From: a virus
DNA length: 26,127 nt
Reading direction: 5' to 3' (one strand)
Virus record (IMG/VR): IMGVR_UViG_3300028844_004365
Location: 1-26,127 of that record
In this document: piece after piece, positions 15,661-23,440 of the stretch
Numbering within the stretch: the first letter of the stretch is position 1
Layout of the letters: every line of letters begins with the position of its first letter
The notes under the pieces: model-generated
Told to the model about the DNA's origin: nothing
Databases searched by the model: none
Seen by the model: only the letters and a program-made list of their open reading frames with translations
Program-made: the position numbers and the translations under genes

Positions 15661-15827
15661 TGTGTGGCATATACGGTATAACAGACCTAGAGGACTTTTA
15701 TACCAATGAGTTAGGACACGAAAAATTGAAAACAGTGACTTCTAGTCAAAAATCTGCTAAAATGCTTATACCAGATTTAATATTAAAACATTGGAAGGAA
15801 ACATACAAAGTAACAGATGCATCATAG
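15660..15827 (+). CDS. Short protein with an MCGI amino-terminus
   Basis: A 55-residue protein whose first residues, MCGIYGITDL, match the exposed start of class II glutamine amidotransferases and asparagine synthetases, where Cys2 is the nucleophile after Met removal. The rest (HEKLKTVTSSQKSAKMLIPDLILKHW) shows none of the later amidotransferase landmarks, such as the RGPD segment. It is therefore a remnant, a minimal derivative, or a coincidence. The start at 15660 overlaps the previous stop by one base, and the end overlaps the sulfotransferase start by 11 bases. This tight packing supports it being translated. An upstream in-frame ATG at 15594 would lie inside the previous gene. Confidence 0.6.
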   Translation: MCGIYGITDLEDFYTNELGHEKLKTVTSSQKSAKMLIPDLILKHWKETYKVTDAS

Positions 15828-16599
15828 AATAAACGTTTTACGTAATCAATTTAACAACTGTCCCAACTTAATATTAAGTTTTCCTCGTTGTGGTCGTACA
15901 TGGATGAAACATTTTTTTGCACACTATATTGCTAGACAATGGAATGTTGAGTTTAGCAAATGGGTTGATAGGCCTCGCCCGGGAATGCCTGGCATACCTA
16001 AAATATTATTTCGACATGACTTTATGAGCTTAACAGGACATATACCATGGGACGAATATTTTGAAATACAAGACAGCAAACAATTTTATTTTGAACCAGA
16101 AATGAAGTTACAAAACATTGTGTATCTTGTGAGAGAACCACTTGATGTGTTGTTCAGTTATTGGCCATATTTGCAAAGCATACCATACAAAGATTTTACT
16201 TGTCCGGAACACACAGACATAATAGATTTTGCAAAAAACAAACAATGGGGACTAGATATTATTATAAACTTTATGAACTTACAACTGGACCACATGGCTC
16301 AACACCAAGGTCGAAAGTTGTTTATCAAGTACGAAGACTTAAAAAAACAAGACAGTGCTTGGGAAAAACTTCTTATGTTTGTGTTCAAAGATTGCGATAA
16401 AGATTCATTCGCATATGCAAAAGAACAAACCACGTGGGAAAAAATGAAAGAAAAAAATAACAAAGAAGCACCAGATGAATTAAAATTTTACAGAAAGGGC
16501 GGATCAAACTACATCGCAGATTTACCAAAAGATCAACAAGATGTTTTATTGAACTGGCCAGGACTACAAGATTTAAATAAGAGAATAAATGAAAATTAA
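15817..16599 (+). CDS. PAPS-dependent sulfotransferase
   Basis: Transfers sulfate from PAPS to an acceptor, here most likely a sugar hydroxyl. The 260 residues carry the full set of sulfotransferase landmarks. The 5'-phosphosulfate loop is SFPRCGRTWM (about 21-30). The 3'-phosphate-binding segment is VYLVREPLDVLFSYW (about 102-116, with Arg106 and Ser114). KYEDLKK lies at about 171-177. The C-terminal PAPS motif FYRKGGSNYIADL (about 226-238) corresponds to RKGxxGDW. The sequence is AT-richer than its neighbours: positions 16201-16260 have 21 G or C of 60, against 32 of 60 near the start of the transferase gene upstream. The 3' end overlaps the next transferase by 11 bases. Confidence 0.88.
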   Translation: MHHRINVLRNQFNNCPNLILSFPRCGRTWMKHFFAHYIARQWNVEFSKWVDRPRPGMPGIPKILFRHDFMSLTGHIPWDEYFEIQDSKQFYFEPEMKLQNIVYLVREPLDVLFSYWPYLQSIPYKDFTCPEHTDIIDFAKNKQWGLDIIINFMNLQLDHMAQHQGRKLFIKYEDLKKQDSAWEKLLMFVFKDCDKDSFAYAKEQTTWEKMKEKNNKEAPDELKFYRKGGSNYIADLPKDQQDVLLNWPGLQDLNKRINEN

Positions 16600-17470
16600 A
16601 GTTATTACATCGTATAAGCCTGGCTGTTGGGAACAGTACGGCAAAAAAGGTATCGAATCTATGGCTAAACAATTTCCAAAAGAAGTTGATATAGTTGTTT
16701 ACGCAGAAGAACCCAAACCTGAATGTAAGTACGACAGAATTCAATGGATAGATCTAAACACTGCTGAACCAGAATTATTTAAATTTAAGAACAAACACAA
16801 AAACGATCCTGTTGCAAACGGAGAATTAGAAGAAATTGAAGGTGGCGTGAGGCGTCCAGCGGAACTACAAATCAAAGGTGGCAACGATAAAAATAAAGGA
16901 TCATTTCTTTGGGCCGCTGTGAGATTTGCAAACAAAGTATTCTGTGTTGTAAATGCTGTGCGTAATTCAAAAGAATATGATTACGTTGTGTGGATTGACG
17001 GAGATACATTTTCATTTAGGCCCATACCTATGGACTTCTTTGAAAAATTGCTACCAGAAGAAACAATGTTAACGTATCTAGGTCGTGAGAATCCAAAACT
17101 CAACGACGGTGGAAAATATCCAGAGTGTGGATTTGTTGGGTATAACATGAACCATCCAGAGATACAAAACTTTGTAAATGATTGGGAAAATCTTTATGTC
17201 ACAGATGAAGTATTCAAACTGTTAGAATGGCATGACTCGTATGTGTTTTGGCATTTGTCAAAATTATACAGACGAGGAAAAAACATACAAGTAAACGATA
17301 TAGGTTACTGGAAAGGTGTAAAAGGACACCATGTGTTTGTTAATAGCGAACTTGGCGAGTACATGGATCACATGAAAGGCAAACGTAAAAAAATTGGTAC
17401 GTCAGCTCGTAGTGATTTACGTAAGGAACCTACAGTAGACTATTGGAAGAAAGCACCATCGAGTCTATAA
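16589..17470 (+). CDS. GT-A-fold glycosyltransferase
   Basis: A 293-residue protein beginning MKIKVITSYKPGCWEQYG, with a clear DxD motif in YDYVVWIDGDTFSFRPIP (Asp137 and Asp139), the metal and nucleotide-sugar site of GT-A enzymes. Downstream features are YPECGFVGYNMNHPEI and WHDSYVFWHLS, a pattern seen in many phage-encoded GT-A proteins, where a Cys-Gly-Phe loop and an Asp in the acceptor region are conserved. It lies between the sulfotransferase and the fourth GT-B-like copy. It overlaps the former by 11 bases and shares one base with the start of the latter. Donor sugar is unknown. Confidence 0.83.
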   Translation: MKIKVITSYKPGCWEQYGKKGIESMAKQFPKEVDIVVYAEEPKPECKYDRIQWIDLNTAEPELFKFKNKHKNDPVANGELEEIEGGVRRPAELQIKGGNDKNKGSFLWAAVRFANKVFCVVNAVRNSKEYDYVVWIDGDTFSFRPIPMDFFEKLLPEETMLTYLGRENPKLNDGGKYPECGFVGYNMNHPEIQNFVNDWENLYVTDEVFKLLEWHDSYVFWHLSKLYRRGKNIQVNDIGYWKGVKGHHVFVNSELGEYMDHMKGKRKKIGTSARSDLRKEPTVDYWKKAPSSL

Positions 17471-18342
17471 TGAAAATAGAAGCATGGCCCATGCACGGCC
17501 CTCAGAACAGTAAAAATATTTTTAAAAAACTAATACAGTCAATGCGGGAAGCAGGTGACGAGGTATCTGTAGACAAAGAAACCAACGGCGACGTTGCGGT
17601 CATATGGAGTGTGTTATGGCGTGGCAGGATGGAGAGTTACAAACCAATATGGGACAGATACAGGAATAAAGGGAAGCCTGTCATTGTTGTAGAAGTGGGG
17701 GGACTACGTAGGAATCTCAGTTTTAAAATTGGAATTAACGGAATAAACAGAGATGCTGACTTCGGCAATCAAGAATTCAATGATAAACGTTGGCCGCTAT
17801 TCAAACATGAATTGCGTCCATGGAATCCCACTGGAGATCTCATAGTTATATGCGGTCAACATGACGCCTCAGAGCAATGGAAGGGACTTCCAAAAATGTC
17901 AAACTGGATAGAACAGCAGATAAAAGAAATCAGAAAGTACACCACAAGACCAATCTTGGTCAGACCCCACCCTAGAAATATCATCACATTTGATGAAAAC
18001 AAATACCCGAATGTAAAGGTTAGACTGCCAAAGCGAGATTACAGGACATACGACGACACAGATTTCAAGGCCACTCTAGAAAGGACTTGGGCGGTTGTGA
18101 ATCATTCTAGCAATCCTGCCATGGAGGCGGTAATAAAAGGCATACCTGTGTTTGTGTCTGAGTCTAGCCTGTGTCACGACGTGGGCAATATCAAATTAGC
18201 GGACATCAACACACCGGCTATGCCTAACAGATTTACATGGGCGAATAAATTAGCATTCACGGAATGGTTCGAGGACGAGATAGAACAAGGACTGCCATGG
18301 CGAAGGATAAAGGCTAGATTAGAAGAGAAATATATAAAATGA
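17470..18342 (+). CDS. GT-B-like transferase, paralogue D of four
   Basis: A 290-residue member of the same family as the copies at 11274, 13872 and 14677. It shows LIVICGQHDASEQW (about 124-137), TRPILVRPHPRN (about 159-170), the signature WAVVNHSSNPAMEAVIKGIPVFV (about 207-229), and a tail with KLADINTPAMPNRFTW and a WFEDEIEQGLPW segment. A region WNPTGDLIVICGQHD with RPHP is characteristic of this donor-binding half. The ATG at 17470 shares a base with the previous stop and is preferred over the in-frame start at 17443. The gene is followed by the 2OG oxygenase with an ATGA overlap. Its substrate is unknown. Confidence 0.75.
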   Translation: MKIEAWPMHGPQNSKNIFKKLIQSMREAGDEVSVDKETNGDVAVIWSVLWRGRMESYKPIWDRYRNKGKPVIVVEVGGLRRNLSFKIGINGINRDADFGNQEFNDKRWPLFKHELRPWNPTGDLIVICGQHDASEQWKGLPKMSNWIEQQIKEIRKYTTRPILVRPHPRNIITFDENKYPNVKVRLPKRDYRTYDDTDFKATLERTWAVVNHSSNPAMEAVIKGIPVFVSESSLCHDVGNIKLADINTPAMPNRFTWANKLAFTEWFEDEIEQGLPWRRIKARLEEKYIK

Positions 18343-18842
18343 AAATTATAGATAATTTCCTGAACAAAGAGGACCTCGAAGATTTGAAAACTATAGTGCT
18401 TGGTGCAACCTTTCCATGGTACATCAACGATGGTGTTACTCAACCAGACGATGGACACATACAATTCACACACCTAATTTATAAAGACGATGCGTTCAAA
18501 AGTAGTTACACTTTAGGAGGACTAGATATATTCAAAGAACTTCTTGGTTTTAAAAAAATATTACGAGCAAAGTTTAACCTACTACAGAGAACTGACAAAA
18601 TAATTGAACACGGACTGCACACCGACATCTCGGAGCCAAGCAATAAAGTAAAAACAGCAATACTCTATCTGAACACAAATAATGGCTATACGAAATTTGC
18701 AAATGGAGATCTAGTGGAATCAGTAGAAAACAGATTAGTTCTGTTTGCAGGTAAAGTCCAACACGCCGGGAGCACCTGCACAGACAAAAGGTACAGAGCA
18801 GTTTTCAATTTAAATTTTGAGGATGACAATGAAAGTAATTAA
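18339..18842 (+). CDS. 2OG-Fe(II) oxygenase (prolyl-hydroxylase-like)
   Basis: A 167-residue double-stranded beta-helix dioxygenase. The iron-binding triad is visible as HTD (His94, Asp96) and His142 in KVQHAGSTCTDKRYRAVFNLNF, with an Arg at 151 or 153 placed to hold 2-oxoglutarate. Such enzymes use O2 and 2-oxoglutarate to hydroxylate proteins, sugars or small molecules. Many T4-like marine phages carry one, usually with an unknown target. The position at the end of a transferase run suggests a glycan or sugar-nucleotide substrate, but a protein target is equally possible. It overlaps the next gene by 14 bases. Confidence 0.87.
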   Translation: MKIIDNFLNKEDLEDLKTIVLGATFPWYINDGVTQPDDGHIQFTHLIYKDDAFKSSYTLGGLDIFKELLGFKKILRAKFNLLQRTDKIIEHGLHTDISEPSNKVKTAILYLNTNNGYTKFANGDLVESVENRLVLFAGKVQHAGSTCTDKRYRAVFNLNFEDDNESN

Positions 18843-19581
18843 AATCGGACAAATAAATGAGATCGAACCAATAGAATGGATACCTTACAAGGGAGAAGAA
18901 GTTTGTGTAAACTTAACCATAAGGAACGGTAAACGTATCCGTGACATGAAGTACTTCGAAGACAAAGTTAAAGCAGTGCCTCGAGGCAATGCATATTGCA
19001 TAGGCAATGGACCTTCACGTAAGGATTTTGATCTTAATAAACTTAAAGCATCTGGACAGACATACGGTTGTAATGCACTGTACAGAGACTTTATGCCTGA
19101 CTTTATATTTTCTGTTGATACAAAAATGACGATGCAGATGGTAGAAGATGAAGTGGGATTAAAGACCGTACACTACGCACCGGTCCTGGAAGTCAACAGG
19201 AAACAGAGCAAAGGCATGATAAATCTAATACCAAACAATCCACACTGGATATCAGGTAATGCCGCTTTCTGGACAGCAGGTGTCCACGGACACAAGAACA
19301 TCTACCTTATAGGCTTCGACTTTAGGGAGTACGGTAAGGGGCAACTGAATAACATATACCAAGACACAATCTGTTATGGGGAACGAAACGACGACAAGAT
19401 CTTTGAGGGCTGGTGGAAACAATTCAGGGACGTGTTGAAGATGAGACCATACGTGAACTACACCATTGTCCATGACAATCCACCCGAATATCTACACAAC
19501 TCGCAGACAGGTACTGATATAGGAAACAGTAAAGTGATTAGTTACGCTGAATTTGAGGATACTGTTCTATCCGGTTCTTGA
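18829..19581 (+). CDS. GT42/DUF115-like sugar transferase or related protein
   Basis: A 250-residue protein with YCIGNGPSRKDFDLNKLKASG (about 57-77), then YGCNALYRDFMPDFIFSVD (about 79-97), and later SGNAAFWTAGVHGHKNIYLIGFDF. A strand followed by GNGPS, an Asp/Leu linker and an RCN- or GCN-type loop is the nucleotide-binding layout of GT42 sialyltransferases and the DUF115 family (found in flagellin-glycosylation and pterin-kinase-like proteins). The start ATG at 18829 has GAGG a few bases upstream and overlaps the oxygenase stop. It is the last gene of the rightward island operon. The 3' end overlaps the convergent SprT gene by 15 bases. I infer a role in glycan assembly. Confidence 0.78.
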   Translation: MKVIKIGQINEIEPIEWIPYKGEEVCVNLTIRNGKRIRDMKYFEDKVKAVPRGNAYCIGNGPSRKDFDLNKLKASGQTYGCNALYRDFMPDFIFSVDTKMTMQMVEDEVGLKTVHYAPVLEVNRKQSKGMINLIPNNPHWISGNAAFWTAGVHGHKNIYLIGFDFREYGKGQLNNIYQDTICYGERNDDKIFEGWWKQFRDVLKMRPYVNYTIVHDNPPEYLHNSQTGTDIGNSKVISYAEFEDTVLSGS

Positions 19582-20049
19582 TAGAGTCAACCCTGCACTT
19601 TTGAATTTATTTTTAAATGAATAAAAGTTGGCATTGTGATTGCTGTAGGGATCTTTCATCACTGTCATCTGATATAGATGTACCATTTCATGTGCTAAAG
19701 TCTCAATAAAATCTCTGAAGGTTGGATACTTTGTGTGTATCTCAATAGCAAATGTAACATCAGTTTTATCATAGGGTATTATACTTTGGTCGTATGTACC
19801 CTTTCTACATTTTCTATTATCCCAATTGGCCCAACACCTACCCCAGTCATTGGTCATCCTTACCAAATATAGTGGCACTGCTGGCAATTGATTACCAAAC
19901 AATCCTTTGTTTAGATGTTTGAACCAGGTAGATACTATAGAGTATGTGGGTTTGTAATTCCTTATGTTCTTTCGCCTAGTCAGAGTATTTTCCAGTTTTA
20001 TTTTAAGTTGTTTCCTGACCGATACGGTCTTTTTACTGGTCCTTTTCAT
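19567..20049 (-). CDS. SprT-like zinc metalloprotease
   Basis: A 160-residue protein with the gluzincin motif HEMVH (His120, Glu121, His124) in ETLAHEMVHLYQM, and a downstream HNANFY (His138) as a plausible third zinc ligand. This is the arrangement of SprT/Spartan-like proteins. The N-terminus is strongly basic (KRTSKKTVSVRKQLKIK), suggesting DNA contact. Eukaryotic Spartan degrades DNA-protein crosslinks. A role in repair or in removing host proteins from DNA would fit the neighbouring recombination genes but is inferred. It is transcribed leftward from the 65-base divergent gap and converges on the island with a 15-base overlap. No clear -35 was found for it. Confidence 0.85.
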   Translation of the reverse strand: MKRTSKKTVSVRKQLKIKLENTLTRRKNIRNYKPTYSIVSTWFKHLNKGLFGNQLPAVPLYLVRMTNDWGRCWANWDNRKCRKGTYDQSIIPYDKTDVTFAIEIHTKYPTFRDFIETLAHEMVHLYQMTVMKDPYSNHNANFYSFKNKFKSAGLTLSRTG

Positions 20050-20052
20050 AGG

Positions 20053-20080
20053 TTGACTATATTACCAAGTATGCTATAAT
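20053..20080 (+). promoter_or_regulatory. Strong extended -10 host-type promoter for the uvsW operon
   Basis: TTGACT (20053-20058) and a perfect TATAAT (20075-20080) are 16 bases apart, with TG one base before the -10. Predicted start is near 20087. AGGA at 20105-20108 then precedes the ATG at 20115. It is the best match to host sigma70 consensus in the window and marks this operon as early or middle. Confidence 0.7.
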
Positions 20081-20114
20081 ATACTAATAATTATCAATAT
20101 TACCAGGATACAAA

Positions 20115-21491
20115 ATGCACACAGATATGCCAAAAACAATTAACGAAGCACTTAAAATACTAGCATATAATGATTATTTTTGGACAGACCCCCTATCGAC
20201 GCAGAAAACACAGATCAAGCCACATCCTAAAGATTACGACACTGTGCGATCACTAGCAGAATCACAATACGCCTGGACAGAGAAGCAGGCCAGACTGGCA
20301 CTTGTAATCTTGAAAAGATACCTGACCAAGTTCCAGGCCCATGGCATGGATATCAAGAAGTTGTTGGACAAGCCTGAGTACGAGGACGATTTCCGTGTGA
20401 TTAGTTTTGACAAGGTCATTGAGAAATACACCGACGAGGACAACGTCGACAGGATAGAAATGAGATTTCCTTATAACAAGAAAGTGATACAACTGATACG
20501 TTGCATGAAGGACACACGTGACTTGCCCGGCATGTATGCCCTGTACGATGGTGAGAAAAAGAAATGGACCTTCCAACACAGTGACGTTACTGCCTACTAC
20601 CTAACCCTGATAGCAGTGAGATATGATTTCAAATTCACAGACGACAGTTTGCTCAACGACTACGAAGAAGTAAAAAAAGAAATAATAGGACATCGTAAAC
20701 CTACTGCAAGATTAATTGCTGGGGAGGTGGTGTTAGACAATGCTCCAGAATCTTTACAAAATTATTGGGACGAAAACCTTAAAGGTAAAACAGCACTGGC
20801 ACAAGTTGATTCACTCAAGAACTTCGACATATCAACCAAAGGAATAAGTGTTGATGCTGACACTACAGTCGGCCACAAGATAGCACACAACAATTATCAC
20901 AAGTTATGGATTGATTCAAAAGGATTTAGCAAGAAGGAGGTTGTCAAGGGATTGATAGAGTTGAATTGCTTTCCGTTGATCATGCCAGTTAGTGGTGACA
21001 TACACATGGAAGACGATGTCAAAGAATTTTGGGAATGGTTGAATGCTTTCAAGGCCTATGGCATAGACATTCTAGATGACTGTAGTTGGGGGTTCGATGT
21101 CAGAGAGCCAGTCTACAGAAAAGAGTTAGACAAGTTACCAATGCATAGTATAGACCTAGACAAATTTTCAGATAAGAAGCATTGGTTAGTAGATAACCAT
21201 AAACCAAGAGAATTTTTTGAGAATCTATATGAACTTCACCAGATGAGCAAACAGTTCAAACTGATCAGTGATAATACCAAAATAATATTCGTGAGAAACA
21301 GAATACCTAGGGCGTTGATCAAAAGCAAAATTAAACCACAAGCATCACTAGTTGCATTGGGAGGTGGTTATTATGCCACTGGCACGGACAATCTAAAAAG
21401 AATGCTTGAAAATCTTCCAAAAAAGTTGTATTATAGTGATCACCAACCGAGTAGTTGGGATTGGCATGATCATATTATAATAAAACTTTAG
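20115..21491 (+). CDS. Conserved large protein upstream of uvsW, possibly with a HARP-like domain
   Basis: A 458-residue soluble protein of unknown function. A segment at about 115-180 (RIEMRFPYNKKVIQLIRCMKD, then KKKWTFQHSDVTAYYL) has the spacing of the HARP/SMARCAL1-type DNA-structure domain. There, a Phe/Tyr-containing strand is followed by an Arg-rich helix and a K-x-W strand. No Walker A motif is present, so it is not itself a helicase. The C-terminal half is acidic and aromatic, with segments such as KIIFVRNRIPRALIKSKIKP and SLVALGGGYYATGTDN. It has a good ribosome-binding site (AGGA, 6 bases of spacing) and is the first gene of the operon. It ends one base before the uvsW start. A DNA-processing partner of UvsW is plausible but unproven. 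Confidence 0.83.
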   Translation: MHTDMPKTINEALKILAYNDYFWTDPLSTQKTQIKPHPKDYDTVRSLAESQYAWTEKQARLALVILKRYLTKFQAHGMDIKKLLDKPEYEDDFRVISFDKVIEKYTDEDNVDRIEMRFPYNKKVIQLIRCMKDTRDLPGMYALYDGEKKKWTFQHSDVTAYYLTLIAVRYDFKFTDDSLLNDYEEVKKEIIGHRKPTARLIAGEVVLDNAPESLQNYWDENLKGKTALAQVDSLKNFDISTKGISVDADTTVGHKIAHNNYHKLWIDSKGFSKKEVVKGLIELNCFPLIMPVSGDIHMEDDVKEFWEWLNAFKAYGIDILDDCSWGFDVREPVYRKELDKLPMHSIDLDKFSDKKHWLVDNHKPREFFENLYELHQMSKQFKLISDNTKIIFVRNRIPRALIKSKIKPQASLVALGGGYYATGTDNLKRMLENLPKKLYYSDHQPSSWDWHDHIIIKL

Positions 21492-21492
21492 A

Positions 21493-22959
21493 ATGAGCAG
21501 TTGTAAATTAGTAATAAAAGACGAAGTGAATGTGAAGTTTGAGAACCTGAGTCTCGAATGGAGGAAGCGTCTATCAAATAAATTTAAGTATGAGATACCA
21601 TACGCAAGGCACTTACCAGCAGTCAAACTAGGCAGATGGGACGGCAAGGTTAGTTTCTTCGGTCTAGGTGGCACAACTTATCTAAATCTAGTTGATCAAA
21701 TACTTCCCATACTAGACGAGGGCGGTGTGTACATAGATGTAGAAGATCGTAGAGAACAACATAACTTTGAATTCAAGGCAGTTGATAAAAATTATCTATC
21801 ACATATAAACTGGCCGGAGAACCATCCAGCCGCAGGACAACCAATCGAATTGAGAGACTATCAAGTTGAGACAATTAATAAATTTATAGAACATCCACAA
21901 AGCATACAAGAGATCGCCACTGGTGCAGGTAAGACTATTATTACAGCGGCACTGTGCCAATTGGTCGAACCGTATGGAAGGACACTGACCATAGTTCCAA
22001 ACAAAAGCCTTGTCACACAGACAGAGGAGGACTTCCTGGCTTGTAACCTAGATGTTGGTGTGTACTACGGCGACCGGAAAGAACTAGGAAGATTCAACAC
22101 AATAGCAACCTGGCAGTCACTGAACGTGTTAGAAAAGAAAAGCAAAGACGAGCATACAACTGATTTCTTAGAAGCAATACAAGGCATCAACACAGTGATA
22201 ATAGATGAGGTACACATGGCCAAGGCCGATGTCCTTAAAAGATTGTTGACTGGACCATTTGCACACTGTGGTATACGTTGGGGACTAACAGGTACAGTAC
22301 CAAAAGCGGATTACGAGTTCATGGGATTGAAATGTAGCATAGGTGATGTATCCAATAGGATACAGGCCAGCGAACTGCAAGACAAGGGTGTATTGGCAAA
22401 CTGTCATGTGAATGTTCTGCAGACCCAGGATCATCCACAGTTCAAAACATACGGAGAAGAATTAAAATGGCTGACCACAGACAAGACAAGAATGAAATGG
22501 GTGGCCAACACAATCAAAGACATAGCAAGTTCAGGCAATACACTGATACTTGTGGATAGGATATCTGCAGGTGAGATCTTAGAAGAACAGATAGAAGATG
22601 CAGTGTTCGTGTCCGGATCGACTAAAAACACAGACAGAAAGGAACAATACGATGAAATATCTACTGCAACAAATAAAGTTATTATTGCCACATATGGAGT
22701 TGCCGCTGTTGGCATTAATATTCCTAGGATTTTTAATCTTGTTCTCATAGAGCCAGGTAAGTCGTTTGTCAGGGTGATACAGTCAATAGGACGTGGTATC
22801 AGGAAGGCAGAAGACAAAGATAGTGTACAGATATGGGATATTACCAGCAGTTGTAAGTTTGCAAAAAGACACCTAGGTGCAAGAAAAAAGTTTTACAAAG
22901 AGGCCAATTACCCGTATAATATAGAAAAGATAAATTATGAAAATCCTTACACTGGATAA
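21493..22959 (+). CDS. uvsW: UvsW-like superfamily 2 helicase
   Basis: RNA-DNA and branched-DNA helicase that remodels recombination intermediates and R-loops in T4, shutting off early origin use. The 488 residues carry a complete SF2 set. There is a Q-type motif RDYQ (about 121-124), Walker A ATGAGKT (about 142-148), motif II DEVH (about 238-241), motif III LTGT (about 265-268), motif V VAAVGINIPRI (about 403-413) and motif VI QSIGRGIR (about 430-437). An N-terminal domain of about 110 residues precedes the motor, as in T4 UvsW. It begins one base after the upstream stop. Its 3' end overlaps the next gene by 23 bases. Confidence 0.95.
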   Translation: MSSCKLVIKDEVNVKFENLSLEWRKRLSNKFKYEIPYARHLPAVKLGRWDGKVSFFGLGGTTYLNLVDQILPILDEGGVYIDVEDRREQHNFEFKAVDKNYLSHINWPENHPAAGQPIELRDYQVETINKFIEHPQSIQEIATGAGKTIITAALCQLVEPYGRTLTIVPNKSLVTQTEEDFLACNLDVGVYYGDRKELGRFNTIATWQSLNVLEKKSKDEHTTDFLEAIQGINTVIIDEVHMAKADVLKRLLTGPFAHCGIRWGLTGTVPKADYEFMGLKCSIGDVSNRIQASELQDKGVLANCHVNVLQTQDHPQFKTYGEELKWLTTDKTRMKWVANTIKDIASSGNTLILVDRISAGEILEEQIEDAVFVSGSTKNTDRKEQYDEISTATNKVIIATYGVAAVGINIPRIFNLVLIEPGKSFVRVIQSIGRGIRKAEDKDSVQIWDITSSCKFAKRHLGARKKFYKEANYPYNIEKINYENPYTG

Positions 22960-23440
22960 CAGAACATACAAGTTAGAGAAGATACCTGAATGGGTTGATG
23001 AGAATTTAAGATTCGCGGTACTAGACAATTCAAATCCAGACGAACCAGATTTCTTCTACATACCTCTAATATTCCTGGAGAGCTTCAACGCACCAGCGGC
23101 GGTGTTAGAGATTGGACCACACAAGATAAAAATGCCACTGGATTGGAAGATGCTGATAGGCGAAGCAGGACAATCTGAAATGCATGTTTTACCAATAACA
23201 AGTTTGAACGACAGAGGCTTTGATGCTTTCACATTCAATCCATTATCAAGTCCTAAACCAGATTTCTATCCCATAGACGTTGTAGACATCTACACAGAGG
23301 TTAAATGGTATTTTCCTAAAATCAAATCAGGACAGATGTTGGCCGTACCTTTGAACAATGGTCCAAAGCCCATGTGTGCCTACTTTGTCAAGGACATATC
23401 GAGGCAGTGTGAACAGGTGGACTATGGCTCCGTCTGGTAG
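22937..23440 (+). CDS. Conserved phage protein of unknown function
   Basis: A 167-residue globular protein with beta-rich character: YIPLIFLESFNAPAAVLEIG (about 36-55), KMPLDWKMLIGEAGQSEMHVLP, the motif PITSLNDRGFDAFTFNPL (about 87-104), and later VKWYFPKIKSGQMLAVPL. No cofactor-binding or catalytic motif is recognised. I recall very similar proteins in other marine T4-like phages as hypothetical core genes, which suggests real conservation. It is translated from within the end of uvsW and overlaps the next gene by 17 bases. The position suggests a role in replication or in controlling its timing. Confidence 0.82.
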   Translation: MKILTLDNRTYKLEKIPEWVDENLRFAVLDNSNPDEPDFFYIPLIFLESFNAPAAVLEIGPHKIKMPLDWKMLIGEAGQSEMHVLPITSLNDRGFDAFTFNPLSSPKPDFYPIDVVDIYTEVKWYFPKIKSGQMLAVPLNNGPKPMCAYFVKDISRQCEQVDYGSVW

